7,294 bases of DNA from Bacillota bacterium (lineage in GTDB: Bacteria > Eremiobacterota > SpSt-956 > JAKJGF01): the NCBI GenBank assembly GCA_029555925.1, contig JAKPQU010000158.1, positions 1 to 7,294 of the forward strand. The letters are read 5' to 3'. Below, in pieces: positions 6,451 through 7,294 of this stretch; the stretch's first letter is position 1; every line of letters begins with the position of its first letter. Position numbers and translations under genes: made by a program. The notes beneath the pieces are model-generated. The model worked only from the letters and a program-made list of their open reading frames with translations, had not been told where the DNA came from and did no database searches.

Positions 6451-6530
6451 TGTCATTGTGAGGAGTGTAGCGACGAAGCAATCCCAACGATTTTTGTTGT
6501 AATAATGGGATTGCTTCGCTCGCAATGATA
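6451..6530. repeat. Palindromic intergenic repeat (TGTCATTGTGAGG...CGCAATGATA)
   Basis: An 80-bp inverted repeat has a perfect 12-bp inner stem, GAAGCAATCCCA (6475-6486) with TGGGATTGCTTC (6506-6517), and outer arms TGTCATTGTGAGG / CGCAATGATA. It belongs to the widespread GTCATTGCGAGG..CGAAGCAATC class of dispersed palindromes found in many bacterial genomes. It lies 53 bp after the Cys-rich gene and could act as a transcript-end hairpin, though no T-tract follows directly. Confidence 0.7.
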
Positions 6531-6594
6531 GAATCTTATTTGTTTTTCCTTTATTTTTTGCGTAACTCCTGGCACATACTTATGCCCGGGTCAT

Positions 6595-6732
6595 TATAGT
6601 ATATTTCATAACGTATTAGAATTTAAGTTGTCGTGACGCGTAACGCGTGACGGGTTTAATACCTGCGCATCACGTATTACGCTTTACGCATCACGAGGTC
6701 ATTATTTATGGAAAGTTATGAAACTAACTATA
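6595..6732 (-). repeat. MITE-like element, copy G (138 bp, inverted)
   Basis: A full copy in the same orientation as F. It starts TATAGTATATTTCATAACGT at 6595 and ends AGTTATGAAACTAACTATA at 6732. It has three right-arm heptads like copy D, the centre GGGTTTAATACC, and the four-unit left arm with a few substitutions. It is flanked by TA at both ends. Confidence 0.92.
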
Positions 6733-6775
6733 AAAATAAAGCTTTTATGCTTATATCTTCAACATGTATATCAGA

Positions 6776-6809
6776 CATAGTGTAACATATTACATAGTGT
6801 AACATATTA
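6776..6809 (+). repeat. 17-bp tandem duplication
   Basis: CATAGTGTAACATATTA occurs twice head to tail (6776-6792, 6793-6809) without mismatch. The unit resembles a decayed family terminus (ATAGTGTA...ATTA), so it may be a duplicated remnant of an element end. No gene is near. Confidence 0.8.
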
Positions 6810-6870
6810 CAGTAATAATAAGGTTACTCTAATTTTTTTCAATGCTGATTTTTTCTTATCTTCCTCATGT

Positions 6871-6941
6871 ACTGACCTGAGCATAAGCATTTAATAAACG
6901 TTTTCCTCCCGTGACGCGTTACGCGTAAGGCCTCACGGGAG
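6871..6941 (+). repeat. Remnant of an E-type element with a strong palindrome
   Basis: Read on the opposite strand, ACTGACCTGAGCATAA (6871-6886), TTAATAA and TTTTCCTCCCGTGACGCG match the right half of copy E. Neither terminal inverted repeat is present, so it is a truncated relative or the parent module of E. It contains a perfect 9-bp inverted repeat, CTCCCGTGA (6906-6914) and TCACGGGAG (6933-6941), around ACGCGTTACGCGT. It lies about 80-115 bp before the second -24/-12 promoter. Confidence 0.65.
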
Positions 6942-7022
6942 CATATATGTATTATTTATGTTTACCTCAGTAATAGTATTTTATAACAGTTCCGATCATT
7001 TTTTTCATATAAAAAATTCCTC

Positions 7023-7038
7023 TGGCATATATTCTGCT
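7023..7038 (+). promoter_or_regulatory. Second, identical sigma-54 (-24/-12) promoter
   Basis: TGGCATATATTCTGCT is identical to the 16-mer at 6113-6128, with GG (7024-7025) and GC (7036-7037) separated by 10 bp. The similarity extends upstream (AATTCCTC here, AGTTCCCG there). The predicted start is at about 7049. No start codon with a usable reading frame follows before the window ends, so the product is an untranslated RNA or a gene beyond 7294. Confidence 0.65.
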
Positions 7039-7294
7039 TCTTTACATAAATTATCTATAAAAACGTAATATTGCTTCAAATAAAAGGGTTAAAAAATACA
7101 TATAATACTATTTAGCTTTAGACATAGTAGTCTGCCTGCCTGGTGTTCCGGAAAAAAAAATATCACGGCAGCACAGGTATATTTTATTGAATTATAATGT
7201 AAAGTAGCATGATATAAGCTGTAACTGTTATAAACGTTCCAGTTTAGATTTTTTTCGGAGGAGCATCAGGCAGGCAGACGGTATTTACCTGTTA
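7039..7294 (+). other. Gene-free segment downstream of the second sigma-54 promoter
   Basis: No open frame of useful size is present; the visible ATGs (for example ATGTAA near 7198) stop at once. A GGAGGAG at 7257-7263 resembles a ribosome binding site but has no start codon at suitable distance. The notable content is the inverted-repeat-bounded block at 7130-7279. The segment may be a non-coding RNA or the long leader of a gene outside the window. Confidence 0.35.
7130..7279. repeat. 150-bp segment bounded by 13-bp perfect inverted repeats
   Basis: GTCTGCCTGCCTG (7130-7142) is the exact reverse complement of CAGGCAGGCAGAC (7267-7279). The similarity continues inward (GTGTTCC..GGAAAAAAA against ATGCTCCTCCGAAAAAAA with a 2-nt gap), giving about 30-bp ends. 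These GC-rich arms stand out in AT-rich DNA. This may be another small MITE or insertion-sequence-derived element, or the closing stem of a structured RNA. No convincing target duplication and no reading frame are visible. Confidence 0.6.

Noticed and set aside
6570..6585. TGGCACATACTTATGC as a third sigma-54 promoter
   Set aside because: The GG and GC are separated by 11 bp rather than 10, a spacing that normally abolishes sigma-54 recognition, and no gene follows closely.
7257..7263. GGAGGAG as the ribosome binding site of a new gene
   Set aside because: No ATG, GTG or TTG occurs at usable spacing before the window ends, and the sequence overlaps the inner part of the 7130-7279 inverted repeat.

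Overview
The window is AT-rich bacterial chromosomal DNA with four medium-sized genes and one small gene, all on the + strand, separated by unusually repeat-laden spacers. The gene content (a COG2122/UPF0280 ApbE-like protein, a receiver-PAS-AAA+-Fis sigma-54 activator, a glutaminyl-cyclase-like M28 protein, a Cys-rich mini-protein) fits an anaerobic Gram-negative lineage such as Nitrospirota or Desulfobacterota. That placement is inference; no rRNA or tRNA is present to fix it.

Layout. 1-401: three copies of a short inverted-repeat element (copies A, B, C), the last ending just upstream of the first gene. 421-1905: a charged, all-helical protein of unknown function built from four degenerate repeats. 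1989-2828: M28/glutaminyl-cyclase-like metallopeptidase. 2874-3011: element copy D. 3046-3783: UPF0280 protein. 3834-4068: a promoter, element copy E and a leader with tiny reading frames. 4076-5785: sigma-54-dependent response regulator. 5830-5906: a different dispersed repeat. 5954-6098: element copy F (inverted). 6113-6128: a -24/-12 promoter. 6209-6397: Cys-rich 62-residue protein. 6451-6530: another palindromic repeat. 6595-6732: element copy G (inverted). 6776-6809: a 17-bp tandem duplication. 6871-6941: remnant of an E-type element. 7023-7038: a second, identical -24/-12 promoter. 7130-7279: a segment bounded by 13-bp perfect inverted repeats, with no reading frame.

Two things stand out. 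First, the sequence TGGCATATATTCTGCT occurs twice in the non-coding DNA downstream of the sigma-54 activator gene. Both copies have the exact GG-N10-GC spacing of a sigma-54 promoter. One precedes the Cys-rich mini-gene; the other precedes at least 250 bp with no gene and may make a non-coding RNA or a long leader. This looks like a local regulator-plus-targets circuit. Second, the spacers are colonised by a MITE-like family (TA-flanked TATAGT ends, about 92-145 bp). Its interior is made of inverted arrays of a 7-bp unit whose number varies between copies, and its end supplies a TATAAT box close to gene starts.

Genes 1-3 and the regulator are each separated by spacers with no strong terminator, so read-through is possible, but elements D and E interrupt any simple operon. 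No transposase, CRISPR array, tRNA or rRNA is seen.
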